Origin: JANXXV01 sp038230275
GTDB lineage: Bacteria; Acidobacteriota; Terriglobia; Bryobacterales; Bryobacteraceae
Reading direction: 5' to 3'
NCBI GenBank assembly: GCA_038230275.1
Contig: JBBRNO010000007.1
Location: forward strand, 37,623-101,622
DNA length: 64,000 nt
Shown here piece by piece: positions 51,048 through 62,734 of the stretch. The position numbers were made by a program, and so were the translations under genes. The notes beneath the pieces were generated by a model. It did no database searches. It saw only the letters and a list, made by a program, of their open reading frames with translations, and was not told the origin of the DNA. Every line of letters starts with the position of its first letter. Positions within the stretch are counted from its first letter, which is position 1.

Positions 51048-51465
51048 GATAACATACGGAAATCGGGAAGGATCCGGATGACGCCCTGCCGTTCCTGCTG
51101 CCAGCGCCTGCGATTCACAACCGTCAACTGCCGCCGAGGAGCAGCGGATTCGGCGTGTGATACCACAATTGACTTCGCAGCGCTGGACTGGCCGCTGCTG
51201 CTCGACCGCTCATGCGGTCGTACTCTTCCGCGGTCTAAATGGCCTTAACGACGACGCGGTTCGCCAACCGGATGTAACTCTTTCGGTCGACAGTGAACGA
51301 ATAACACTCTACAGCTCAATTTGATTTCCGCATTGAGCCGGTACCAGGGTACCCGCTTGACAACTCTCTACCAGCGGTCCAACTCCGCGCAACCAACGGG
51401 ATGCTTTCGCAGAACACTCGTATCGCCTTGTGATACACGACGCGCTTCCTGACCCAAGCGCGACC
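51048..51465. other. intergenic region, nothing recognised
   Basis: About 420 bp between the HExxH gene and the frameshifted gene. No protein family, RNA gene or strong repeat could be recognised; composition is slightly less GC-biased at codon position-like spacing than the genes around it. Confidence 0.45.
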
Positions 51466-51943
51466 TCAGCCTGGCTGTAACGCCGGGTACCGTCCGGAAT
51501 CGGGGCTCTCCGCCAGTACCCACTTCATGTGGACTGTGAATTCAATCGCTACCTGCGAATCGACACGAAAGGACTTGGCCGGGGGATCCATAGCGGTGAA
51601 GAAGAAACTGAAATATTGCGAGTCCGGAATATCGCAGTTTCGCTCACCCGCGGTGACAATTTCGCCTACAATGTAGAACCATCCGCAATAGAGGTGGCAC
51701 CCGGCTTCCCCCGATCCGTATTCCAAATACCTCGCCCTCTTTGTTCGGATCAATGCCGAGTTGCTCAAGCAATGCCCTGAACGAAACCGGATAGATCTCA
51801 TTTCGTTGGGCGGCGAAATTCCTGCAGAAGAGGCAGCCACAGTCTTCAGCGAAACCATGCTCCAAGCCCTCATATCCCACGACGGTTGCCTCCCGATCGT
51901 AACGGATTACCTGATCTCCAATCCTCATCTCTGTCATCGCCAT
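51466..51943 (-). pseudogene. frameshifted small protein gene, family unknown
   Basis: From the ATG at 51943 the frame reads MAMTEMRIGDQVIRYDREA, then GFAEDCGCLFCRNFAAQR and IDPNKEGEVF, after which it turns to nonsense. In the next frame the protein-like text goes on (EYGSGEAGCHLYCGWFYIVG, later DSQYFSFFFTAMDPPAK and EFTVHMKWVLAES) to a stop at 51466. One extra G near 51728 explains the change, so the intact product would be about 155 residues with a CGCLFC cysteine motif. It could be a true pseudogene or a sequencing error. It lies upstream of the radical SAM gene's terminator. Confidence 0.6.
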
Positions 51944-51981
51944 CTTGATTCAACCGTCACACGCAAACCTTGCAGAAACAA

Positions 51982-52013
51982 AAAGGGCCGACAGTTTTCA
52001 CCGTCGGCCCTTT
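51982..52013 (-). terminator. intrinsic terminator of the Tes-like radical SAM gene
   Basis: AAAGGGCCGAC (51982-51992) and GTCGGCCCTTT (52003-52013) form a perfect 11-bp stem with a 10-nt loop. Read on the minus strand, the stem is followed at once by a T-rich run (TTTTTGTTT). It lies 23 nt after the stop of the radical SAM gene, so it should end that transcript. Confidence 0.88.
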
Positions 52014-52035
52014 CTCTAAACGAAATTTCTACGCC

Positions 52036-54135
<2,100 letters not shown>

Positions 54136-54403
54136 ATTTGCTAATGCGTTCCGGTCACGCCCACGTTCCCCTGGGCCGCCGCGCTTGTCTCCTGTCTAAA
54201 TTGAACCGCTTACCTTCACCTACAGTTCGCTATTTAACTTCAGTAGTATACCTGCCACCGTAGCGAGGTGCTACACCAATGAGTCAAACTGCTCCAATTC
54301 TGGGTTGTATGGCGGAATCATAGCTTGAATGGACGGGTTGAATGGACGCTAGGAGGAACGCGGCCCGGGAACTGGGATAATACTCTGACAGGAGCCGACT
54401 TAG

Positions 54404-55486
54404 CTGCCACTCTCCAAGCAACTACTGAATCGATTAGCACGGGAATGCGGCTTTGAGCTGGCAGGCGTAACTCCCGCTGTTCCTGCCGAGGACCAAAACC
54501 GCTTCGCGCATTGGGTTTCTGAAGGCTTCGCCGGCAAAATGGGATACTTGGCCGATCATCGCGCCGCTCTCCGTCAAGATCCCCGAAATCTTCTCCCGTC
54601 CGCGAAATCAATCATTTGCGTCGGTAAGCTCTATAACGAAACGAACCCAAAAACCGCCGACTGTAATGTGCCTTACTCTGGCTGGGTGTCACGTTACGCT
54701 TGGGGCAAGGACTATCATGAAGTGCTCCGTGCCGGTTTACTCCAGTTGACGGAACGCCTGCACCAAGCAGCGGGCCCGTTCGAATCCCGGATTTGCGTCG
54801 ATACGGCGCCCATCCTGGAGCGATCCTACGCCAGGTTGAGCGGTTTAGGTTGGATCGGGAAGAACACCTGCCTGATCAACCAGCAACAAGGTTCCTGGTT
54901 CTTCCTGGGCGAGTTGCTGACCTCGCTCGACTTCGAAACGGATCAGCAGCCGGCCGCGGATCGCTGTGGTACTTGCACGCGCTGCATCGATGCTTGCCCC
55001 ACCCAGGCCATAGTTCCAGCAGGCGACAACTTCACGCTCGATGCCCGCCGCTGCATTTCCTACTTCACCATCGAACTCCGCGGCCCCGTTCCGGAAGAGA
55101 TGCGCCCCGGCATGGGCAGCCACTTGTTCGGCTGCGACATCTGTCAAGACGTTTGCCCCTGGAACCGCAAAGCCCCAACCACCAAGGATCCCGCTTTTGC
55201 GCCGGATCACTACGCACCCGATCTGGTCGAACTGTCCGCCCTAACCGAAGCCGAGTTCCGCCACCGCTTCCGCGATAGCCCCATCCGGCGAGCCAAATAC
55301 AGTGGTTTCCTACGGAATGTGGCCATCGCGATGGGCAATTCCCGAGATGCGCGATATTACGACTCGCTGCGCCGTTTGGCTGCTTCGCCGGACCCCGATG
55401 TGGCGCAGCACGCCGCCTGGGCGCTTGCCCAAGTGGGCGACAGTTGTAATCCAAAACAAACTGGAGAAGAACCTGAAAGCAAGTAA
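54404..55486 (+). CDS. queG: epoxyqueuosine reductase QueG, apparent CTG start
   Basis: A 360-residue QueG: N-terminal cobalamin domain (ARECGFELAGVTPA, KMGYLADHR, then RYAWGKDYHEVLR), two 4Fe-4S clusters (CGTCTRCIDACP, and CDICQDVCPW with a preceding GCD), and a HEAT-like C-terminus. It reduces epoxyqueuosine to queuosine in tRNA. The first in-frame ATG (54539) would cut off the first 45 conserved residues. The frame is open from a CTG at 54404 after the stop at 54401, and AGGAG lies about 9 nt before this CTG, so I take it as the start. A lost ATG is the alternative. Confidence 0.82.
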   Translation: MPLSKQLLNRLARECGFELAGVTPAVPAEDQNRFAHWVSEGFAGKMGYLADHRAALRQDPRNLLPSAKSIICVGKLYNETNPKTADCNVPYSGWVSRYAWGKDYHEVLRAGLLQLTERLHQAAGPFESRICVDTAPILERSYARLSGLGWIGKNTCLINQQQGSWFFLGELLTSLDFETDQQPAADRCGTCTRCIDACPTQAIVPAGDNFTLDARRCISYFTIELRGPVPEEMRPGMGSHLFGCDICQDVCPWNRKAPTTKDPAFAPDHYAPDLVELSALTEAEFRHRFRDSPIRRAKYSGFLRNVAIAMGNSRDARYYDSLRRLAASPDPDVAQHAAWALAQVGDSCNPKQTGEEPESK

Positions 55487-55784
55487 ACAGGCTGTTTTAT
55501 AAGCACTTCCATCCAATCCAGTTTCTCTGTTACTCTTCCAGTTGCAAATCAGTTGCTGATTTCTGTTGACACGGGCCTCGAAATTCCCTAATCTAGACCA
55601 AAGCAGTCCGATATCAATTTCACCGGTAAAACCAAAGCGAAATGAACCTGCGCAAAAACTTCTTTTCGATGCCCCTGACCGCCGGAGCAGTCGCGGGAAA
55701 GGTAGTGCCGCTGATGTCGATCCCCGGCGTAGGCGCGCGCAACCGAAACCCATCCGGAATCCATTATTTTCAGGAGAAAAGCTG

Positions 55785-58109
55785 ATGTTAACCGCATGCA
55801 GAGCGCGCTTCGGGCTTTTTTGCCAAGTGCTCCTCGCCGGCTCAGTTTTAACGCTGGCGAAAGCAGAAGGCCCTTTTACAGGTACGGTGCTTGATCCGAG
55901 CCGGGCGCCTATCGCCGGCGCGAAAGTCACGGCCACTTCCCCCGACCGGGCAACGGGCCTGTCGACTGTTTCCGGACCGGACGGAGAGTTCTCACTTCCA
56001 CTGGGGAACGGTTCATTTACCGTGAAAGTCTCGAAGGACGGCTTCCTCGAATCCTCCCGAAGCATTCGCTTCCCGGACAACAACGTGCAGGAAATCCTGT
56101 TGCAGGTCGCTCCCGTGCGCTCCGCCATCACCATCGAAGACAACGGCGTCTACCTGACCGAAGCCACCAACTCCGCCACAAAAACGATGACTCCGCTTCG
56201 TGACGTTCCCCAATCCATCACCATCGTGACGCACGAACAGATGGCAGATCAAATGATGACCAGCATCGGCGACGTAATTCGCTACGTTCCCGGCATCACG
56301 GCCCATCAAGGTGAAAATAACCGCGATCAGTTGGTGATCCGCGGCAACAGCACATCCGCGGACTTCTTCGTCAACGGCATACGGGACGACGTGCAGTATT
56401 ACCGCGACATCTACAATATGGACCGCGTGGAAGCGCTCAAGGGTCCGAACGCGCTCATCTTCGGGCGCGGGGGCGCTGGTGGCGTCATCAATCGCGTAAC
56501 CAAGGAGGCCGGATTCGCGCCCCTGCACGAAGTGACTCTCGAAGGCGGTTCGTTCGGGAACAAGCGCTTCGCCGCGGACTTTAATCAGCCGCTGGGTGAC
56601 AAGGTCGCACTCCGGCTAAATGGAGTCTACGAAAACTCGGACAGCTTCCGAAAGTACGTCAACCTGGAGCGTTATGGCGTGAGCCCCACTGTGACCATTA
56701 ACGCCAGCGAACAGACAAAAATCACCATCAGCTTTGAGAACTTCCACGACTATCGAACCGCGGACCGCGGCATCAGCTCTTTCCAGCGCCGGCCGGTCGA
56801 CGTCCCCATTTCGACATTTTTCGGCAATCCCAATGACAGCCACGTCGGCGCCGTGGCCAACCTGGGCTCCGTTACGGTCGAACATCAAATAGGCGGGTTG
56901 AACATTCGCAATCGCACCCAGTTTGCAAATGTGGACCGCTGGTATCAGAATTTCGTCCCCGGCGCGATCACTGCCGACAAATCTCTGGTCGCCATTTCCT
57001 CCTACAACAACGCCACCAACAGGCTGAACATGTTTAACCAGACGGACCTAACCTACACGCTGCACACTGGTGCCATTCGCCATACGCTGCTCGGCGGAAT
57101 CGAGATTGGACGGCAGCTGACCGGCAATTTCCGCAATACTGGATATTTTAATAACACCGCCACTTCGCTCGGCATTCCGCTTTCGAATCCCACCATCTTC
57201 ACGCCCACCACGTTCCGCCAATCCGCCACCGATGCCGGCAATCATTTGCGGACCAACCTGGGCGCTGCTTATGTGCAGGATCAAATTCAGCTCTCCCGGT
57301 ATTTCCAGGTGCTGGCGGGCGTTCGGATCGATCACTTCGACCTGCAATACCGCAACAACCGGAACGGCGACTTTCTCCGCCGCATCGACAATCTGATTTC
57401 GCCGCGGGCCGGGTTGGTCTTCAAGCCGATCGCCGCCATCTCAATCTACGCCAGCTACAGCGTCTCCTACTTGCCCAGTTCCGGCGATCAGTTCTCTTCA
57501 CTCACCACCATCACCCAGCAGGTGAAGCCGGAACGGTTTAACAACTATGAAGTGGGCGTGAAGTGGGACGTCTCTCGCGCATTGTCCTTCACCACCGCTG
57601 TCTACCGGTTGGACCGCAGTAATACAAGATCGACCGATCCAAACGACCCCACTCGAATCGTGCAGACCGGCAGCCAACGCACAAACGGCGTCGAAATTGG
57701 CGCCACCGGCAGCGTCACCAGGAAATGGAGAGTCGCGGGCGGATATGCCTATCAGGATGGTTTTGTGACCAGTGCCACCACCGCTGCAAGAGCTGGAGCG
57801 CAAGTGGGCCAGGTGCCGCACAACACCTTCTCTCTATGGAATAACTATCAGATTCTGCCCCGCCTCGGCGCTGGTCTGGGAATCTTGAATCGCTCCGACA
57901 TGTTCGCTGCAATCGACAACACCGTCATCGTCCCCAGCTACACCCGCGCGGACGCGGCCCTGTACTTTTCAATTACGGAGAGAATCCGCTTGCAGGCCAA
58001 CGTAGAGAATCTGTTTGACAAAACTTACTACCTTAACGCTGATAGCAACACGAACATCTCTCCGGGCTCGCCGCGCGCCATTCGCGTGGGATTGATCGCG
58101 CGGTTTTAG
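55785..58109 (+). CDS. TonB-dependent siderophore-type receptor
   Basis: A 774-residue outer-membrane receptor. Signal peptide to ~residue 26 (LLAGSVLTLAKAEG), then a carboxypeptidase-regulatory-like domain (FTGTVLDPSRAPIAGAKVTA, residues 29-110), a plug (DVPQSITIVTHEQMADQMM, VIRGNSTSADFFVNGIRDD, GGAGGVINRVTKEAG), and a 22-strand barrel ending LIARF. The plug resembles FhuE/FecA-type siderophore receptors; other TonB substrates are possible. CAGGAG precedes the ATG at 55785, so the longer open frame upstream is not used. No TonB/ExbBD or siderophore genes are beside it. Confidence 0.88.
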   Translation: MLTACRARFGLFCQVLLAGSVLTLAKAEGPFTGTVLDPSRAPIAGAKVTATSPDRATGLSTVSGPDGEFSLPLGNGSFTVKVSKDGFLESSRSIRFPDNNVQEILLQVAPVRSAITIEDNGVYLTEATNSATKTMTPLRDVPQSITIVTHEQMADQMMTSIGDVIRYVPGITAHQGENNRDQLVIRGNSTSADFFVNGIRDDVQYYRDIYNMDRVEALKGPNALIFGRGGAGGVINRVTKEAGFAPLHEVTLEGGSFGNKRFAADFNQPLGDKVALRLNGVYENSDSFRKYVNLERYGVSPTVTINASEQTKITISFENFHDYRTADRGISSFQRRPVDVPISTFFGNPNDSHVGAVANLGSVTVEHQIGGLNIRNRTQFANVDRWYQNFVPGAITADKSLVAISSYNNATNRLNMFNQTDLTYTLHTGAIRHTLLGGIEIGRQLTGNFRNTGYFNNTATSLGIPLSNPTIFTPTTFRQSATDAGNHLRTNLGAAYVQDQIQLSRYFQVLAGVRIDHFDLQYRNNRNGDFLRRIDNLISPRAGLVFKPIAAISIYASYSVSYLPSSGDQFSSLTTITQQVKPERFNNYEVGVKWDVSRALSFTTAVYRLDRSNTRSTDPNDPTRIVQTGSQRTNGVEIGATGSVTRKWRVAGGYAYQDGFVTSATTAARAGAQVGQVPHNTFSLWNNYQILPRLGAGLGILNRSDMFAAIDNTVIVPSYTRADAALYFSITERIRLQANVENLFDKTYYLNADSNTNISPGSPRAIRVGLIARF

Positions 58110-58519
58110 CAGCAGGTCGATCTTATCGCCGTCCGGCGCCAGAGCAAGTTCTCAGTCAAAGTTGCGAGAAGCGACGGCCCTCACAGTGGGGGCGGCGTCT
58201 CTGCTCTTGGTTATCAGTTGGCGTTTCTGCGGCCGCATGTCAAAAAAGTGCTCGAGAACGACCGCGTCCACACCGAGACTCCGATGAGAAATACGGGCAG
58301 CCCGATCATTGCCGAACTGAGGTAGCTCGGACAGGCGCGATTGGCCCGCTCGTCGTATACCGGCGTTCAGGTTGTGCAGGCGGCTTCTTCCCGGGGGAAG
58401 AGTACTCGACGAGGAAACTATTCGGTTCACTCGGGAAGAGCCTCGGCGCCGATGTAAGATGATTCTGCTTGGGAAGTCAAAACGGAAACCCAAGTCAATG
58501 TGAAAGCGGGAGGAAAAAC
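58110..58519. other. intergenic region, nothing recognised
   Basis: About 410 bp between the TonB receptor and the PQQ-type propeller. Apart from the ribosome binding site just before the next gene I see no gene, hairpin or repeat that can be supported. Confidence 0.45.
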
Positions 58520-60082
58520 ATGGCCGGGCGTCAATTCAATGCAAGATCAGCGATCAAAGCGTTTGGCTTTGTTGTCGCCTTGACGTCTTTCCTGGTACCC
58601 GGGCTCGCCGCAGTCCACGACGAATGGTTAACGTGGGGCCACGATCCGGAACGCACCGGATCAAACCCGGATGAGAAGATCCTCAATAAGGACAATGTCT
58701 CTCAACTCGAAGTGAAGTGGACGGCACAGATTTCCACTGCTCCGAAGGAATACATTCTTTCGACGATGACGGCTCCCCTCGTCGCTACGGTGAATACGCC
58801 GCAGGGGCCTGCCACCCGCGTTTTCGTAGTCGGGAGCGACAATACTGTTTTCGCGATCGACGCAGCTACGGGTAAAGTCGCCTGGCAAAAGGCAAACCCC
58901 AACACCACGCAAGCGCGAGTAAAGGGCGATTACCGGTGTCCCAACACGCAAAATGCCACCCCGGTGATCGACAAAGAGGCGGGGATAATTTATGTGTCGA
59001 CAAGCGATGGAAAGCTCCGGGGCTTCAATCTGGTGGATGGAGAAGACCGCATTCCGTCAACCAACTTCACGGATCCTTTCGCGCGTAACTGGAGCCTGCA
59101 ACTGATCGATGGAGTCATTTATTCACCCACGGCCCGGGGCTGCTTAAAACTGCAGTCCCACTTTACGGCGCTGGATTTGAAGGATCCGTCGCCGCACCCG
59201 CTGGAGGCCTACACCAACACCGGAATAACATCAGGAGCTTGGGGGCGCGGAGGCCTCGTCCGGGGACCGAAAGGCATTTTAGCCCAGACTGCCGATGGCT
59301 CTTACGATCCAGGCTCCGGCAAGTTCGGTAACAGCGTGGTGTCTCTCACGCCCAAGAACTTCCGATTGCAGGATTCATTCACTCCAGCGAACTGGGAATA
59401 TCTGAATAGGAAGGATCTGGACCTTGGCTCCGCGAATCCCGTAGTCTTCCCGTTCCAGAAATGGACGCTCGCGGCAGTTGTCGGCAAGGAGTCGGTAATT
59501 TATCTGCTGGACACCAGGAGTTTGGGAGGCGCCGACCACCACACACCGCTGTATACGTCAGCCCGCTGGGGGAACGACGAGGAAAAGCTTCACGACCGGG
59601 GAATATGGGGGATCACCACCTGGCAGGACCCGCAGGGAAGACGGTGGCTGTATGCGCCCATGCTGGGGCCGCCATCCAAAGACGCGCCGAAGTTCCGCCA
59701 GCAATACGGAGCCACGGATCAAGGCAGCACCATGGCGTTTGAAGTTCGCCTGGACGCCGTTACCGGTAAACCAACGCTTGCGCCGATGTGGATGTCCCGC
59801 GAGATGCACGCACCGGAACCACCCACCGTGGCTAATGGAGTGGTGTACGTGCTTCTGAGCGGTAAGACGTCTGATGAGTCCCGCGGGTTGATACAACCCC
59901 CAGTAGGCCTCGAGCCCAACGCGGTTCTGTATGCTCTCGATGCGGAAACCGGGCGGGAATTGTATTCGAGCAACAAGCTGATCAACAGCTTCACTCATTT
60001 CAACGAACCCGTGGTTGCCGGCGGCCACGTATACGTCTGTACCTGGGACGGGAAAATCTATGCTTTCGGACTAAAGAAGTAA
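58520..60082 (+). CDS. exported PQQ-like beta-propeller protein
   Basis: A 520-residue exported protein. The signal peptide covers about residues 12-33 (VVALTSFLVPGLAAV). The rest is a series of blade repeats of the PQQ/quinoprotein type (VFVVGSDNTVFAIDAATGKVAW, LYALDAETGRELY, VYVCTWDGKIYAFG). The classical PQQ-dehydrogenase catalytic residues cannot be recognised, so it may be a structural propeller rather than a dehydrogenase. GGGAGG sits 6 nt before the ATG at 58520. It stands apart from the receptor upstream and the convergent peptidase downstream. Confidence 0.8.
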   Translation: MAGRQFNARSAIKAFGFVVALTSFLVPGLAAVHDEWLTWGHDPERTGSNPDEKILNKDNVSQLEVKWTAQISTAPKEYILSTMTAPLVATVNTPQGPATRVFVVGSDNTVFAIDAATGKVAWQKANPNTTQARVKGDYRCPNTQNATPVIDKEAGIIYVSTSDGKLRGFNLVDGEDRIPSTNFTDPFARNWSLQLIDGVIYSPTARGCLKLQSHFTALDLKDPSPHPLEAYTNTGITSGAWGRGGLVRGPKGILAQTADGSYDPGSGKFGNSVVSLTPKNFRLQDSFTPANWEYLNRKDLDLGSANPVVFPFQKWTLAAVVGKESVIYLLDTRSLGGADHHTPLYTSARWGNDEEKLHDRGIWGITTWQDPQGRRWLYAPMLGPPSKDAPKFRQQYGATDQGSTMAFEVRLDAVTGKPTLAPMWMSREMHAPEPPTVANGVVYVLLSGKTSDESRGLIQPPVGLEPNAVLYALDAETGRELYSSNKLINSFTHFNEPVVAGGHVYVCTWDGKIYAFGLKK

Positions 60083-60299
60083 CGATCTTGTCTCTCGAGA
60101 TCCGCAACCTGGCGGGAATCTCGCCCGGGTGCTATGGGCTGGGAGACTTCTTTCGGCTCTCCGGAACTTTCCCGCTCTTGCCACCCACGGTCGCCTTAAG
60201 CCGGGCGCACTGGTACGCCGAGCACAGGATTCCATTTACCAACACGCTCAGGTTGATTCGACGCGCACTGGGGTATTTCGGATCAAGGTTCTATAGGAT

Positions 60300-61163
60300 T
60301 CACTTCACCCGTCTGGCCGTCACAAAGGCCTTCGACCAATGCGGGTCCGCCAGTTTGCAAATCTGCACCACCGGTTTCAAATGCCGTGTAGCATTAATAA
60401 ATTCCCCGTTCCCCAAGTAAAGCCCCGTGTGGTTCACTTTCTTATCGGCTCCAAAGTACAACAGATCGCCAGCCCGCAGCGCAGCCCGCTCCACCGGCGC
60501 ACTCCCGTCCCAAGCCGCCTGCAAGCTAGCATCGCGTGGCATCGTAATCCCCCGTTGCCGCTCCAGCATCTGCGTAAATCCCGAACAATCGAAGCCAAAC
60601 GTGGAAGTGCCGCCCCACAAGTACGGCAATCCCAGAAACTGTTTACTCAATTCCACAATGCCGCGGACGCTTAACTTCTCGGCATTCAGCGTGGCGTCGC
60701 CACCCAACATCCAAGCAGCCTTCCCGTCCGGCAAGTTCACTTGCAGCCAGTTCTCTCCATCCACCACCGAATCGCCCGCCACGTCCAGCCGCGTTTCAAA
60801 CGGCACGGTGATTACCGGCATATGCTTGGTCACGCTCGCCTCGCGATACAGGCTGGCAAACAGGCTAGTCACCTTCGCCGTTCGCTTGCCCTCCGCATAC
60901 CGTGTGTCCGACCGCAGCACCAATGCCTTATGAATCCAGCCTGTGTATTCGTCGGCCATCCGCACGCGCGACCAATTGTTCTTGTTCTCCAGCACTTCCA
61001 GGTTCGTTCCATAAATCGCCTGTGACACCACCTCGGCATCCGCGTTCGGCGCCGCATGCAAATTCGCAGCCGGCCGCAGCACCACAAAATTGGCCGCACA
61101 CAGCACCGCCGGCCAGGGAAGCAGCGCCGCGGAAAGGTACGTCGTAGCTCTAAAAAGTTTCAT
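60300..61163 (-). CDS. NlpC/P60 (C40) cell-wall peptidase with SH3-like domains
   Basis: A 287-residue exported protein. Signal peptide to ~residue 23, one or two SH3-like beta segments (VVLRPAANLHAAPN, residues 27-90, and a second around 110-160), then the C40 domain with the catalytic Cys in FDCSGFTQM, His in VNHTGLYLGNGEF and a third polar residue in the downstream INATRHL. It cleaves peptidoglycan stem peptides. It is divergent from the ATP-grasp gene 92 bp away. Confidence 0.88.
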   Translation of the reverse strand: MKLFRATTYLSAALLPWPAVLCAANFVVLRPAANLHAAPNADAEVVSQAIYGTNLEVLENKNNWSRVRMADEYTGWIHKALVLRSDTRYAEGKRTAKVTSLFASLYREASVTKHMPVITVPFETRLDVAGDSVVDGENWLQVNLPDGKAAWMLGGDATLNAEKLSVRGIVELSKQFLGLPYLWGGTSTFGFDCSGFTQMLERQRGITMPRDASLQAAWDGSAPVERAALRAGDLLYFGADKKVNHTGLYLGNGEFINATRHLKPVVQICKLADPHWSKAFVTARRVK

Positions 61164-61255
61164 TGGCGGAAAACCTTGCTATCCTGAATATCTCACAGCA
61201 TTTTTAGACCGGTAACTCCTTCCAAGTCTGAAGAACTCCGGACAAAATCGAGTCT

Positions 61256-62728
61256 ATGCCAGATACAGCGACAGCCGGGCAAGCGATTCTGCCGGCGCCA
61301 TTTGGAAACTACTCTCTCGATACCTCCTTCGACGAGATGTTCCAAAGCGCCGGCATTCCTCGCGAGCATTATCAAGCGCTCTATAACCAACTTCTCAATC
61401 TGCCCGCCGACGAACTGCGACACCGCAAACAAGCGGCTGACCTCTCGTTTCTTCACCAGGGCATCACGTTTACCGTCTACGGCCGCGAGGAAGGCACCGA
61501 ACGTATCTTTCCGCACGACCTTCTTCCGCGCATCATCACCAGCTCGGAATGGTCCACCATTGAGCTCGGGCTCATTCAGCGCATCACCGCGCTCAACCAC
61601 TTTCTGCGCGACATCTATCATGAGGGAAAGATTCTCGCCGACGGTATAGTTCCGCGCGAGGTGGTTTATAGCTGCAAACACTTCCGCCGCCAGATGCGCG
61701 GCTTGCAGGTGCCCAAGGATATCTACATCACCGTCGTTGGGTCCGATCTCATCCGCTACCCCGACGGCCGTTTCGTGGTCCTGGAAGACAACCTCCGCGT
61801 GCCAAGCGGGGTTTCCTACATGCTCACCAGCCGCCATGTGATGAAACGCATCTTCCCGGAATTGTTCCAGAAATGCGGGGTCCGTTCTATCGATCATTAC
61901 AGCGCCGCCCTGCTCAGCACCCTGCGTTCCCTGGCCCCGGAAGGCCGCCACGAACCGGTCATCGTGCTGTTAACGCCCGGCGTTTACAACTCCGCTTATT
62001 TTGAACATGCGTACCTCGCGCGCCAGATGGGCATTGAGCTGGTGGAAGGCCGCGATCTGGTGGTCCACGACAATATCGTCTACATGCGGAATACCGCCGG
62101 CCTGCGCCGCGTCGACGTAATCTATCGCCGCATCGACGACGATTTTATCGACCCTCTGGCATTCCAGGCCGATTCCATCCTGGGCGTCGCCGGTCTCTTT
62201 AACGCCTATCGCGCCCGCAACGTAGTGCTCGCCAACGCCGTGGGCACCGGCGTGGCCGACGATAAGGCGCTCTACGCCTACGTTCCCAAGATCATCCGCT
62301 ACTACCTCGGCGAAGACGCAATTCTCGATAACGTCGAAACGTTTCTCATGACCGATAAGGTCCAGCGCGAACACGTCTGCGCCAACCTCGATAAATACGT
62401 GGTGAAGGCCGTCGGCGAATCCGGCGGCTACGGCATGTTGATCGGCCCGCACAGCACCTCCGGCCAGCGCGATGAATTCCGCGACCTCATCAACGCGGAC
62501 CCGCGCAATTACATTGCTCAACCGACCATCATGCTTTCCCGCGCTCCCTGTTTCATCGACGGACAGGTGGAACCGCGCCACGTCGACCTGCGGCCCTATG
62601 TGCTGTTCGGCGAAAAGATCACCATTGTCCCCGGAGGCCTGACCCGAGTCGCACTCCGCCGTGGTTCGCTCGTAGTGAATTCCTCGCAGGGCGGGGGCAG
62701 TAAGGATACGTGGGTTCTCCACGACTGA
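61256..62728 (+). CDS. circularly permuted type-2 ATP-grasp protein (DUF404/407)
   Basis: A 490-residue protein of the circularly permuted ATP-grasp 2 family. Typical parts are the N-terminal SFDEMFQSAGIPREHYQ, the middle FVVLEDNLRVPSGVSYML and the C-terminal VVKAVGESGGYGMLIG and LRPYVLFGEKITIVPGGLTRVA. Such proteins are predicted to ligate amino or carboxyl groups, in peptide-tagging systems. It is the first gene of a set with an alpha-E and a transglutaminase-like gene, 6 nt apart each or less. Substrate unknown. Confidence 0.92.
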   Translation: MPDTATAGQAILPAPFGNYSLDTSFDEMFQSAGIPREHYQALYNQLLNLPADELRHRKQAADLSFLHQGITFTVYGREEGTERIFPHDLLPRIITSSEWSTIELGLIQRITALNHFLRDIYHEGKILADGIVPREVVYSCKHFRRQMRGLQVPKDIYITVVGSDLIRYPDGRFVVLEDNLRVPSGVSYMLTSRHVMKRIFPELFQKCGVRSIDHYSAALLSTLRSLAPEGRHEPVIVLLTPGVYNSAYFEHAYLARQMGIELVEGRDLVVHDNIVYMRNTAGLRRVDVIYRRIDDDFIDPLAFQADSILGVAGLFNAYRARNVVLANAVGTGVADDKALYAYVPKIIRYYLGEDAILDNVETFLMTDKVQREHVCANLDKYVVKAVGESGGYGMLIGPHSTSGQRDEFRDLINADPRNYIAQPTIMLSRAPCFIDGQVEPRHVDLRPYVLFGEKITIVPGGLTRVALRRGSLVVNSSQGGGSKDTWVLHD

Positions 62729-62734
62729 CGCCAT

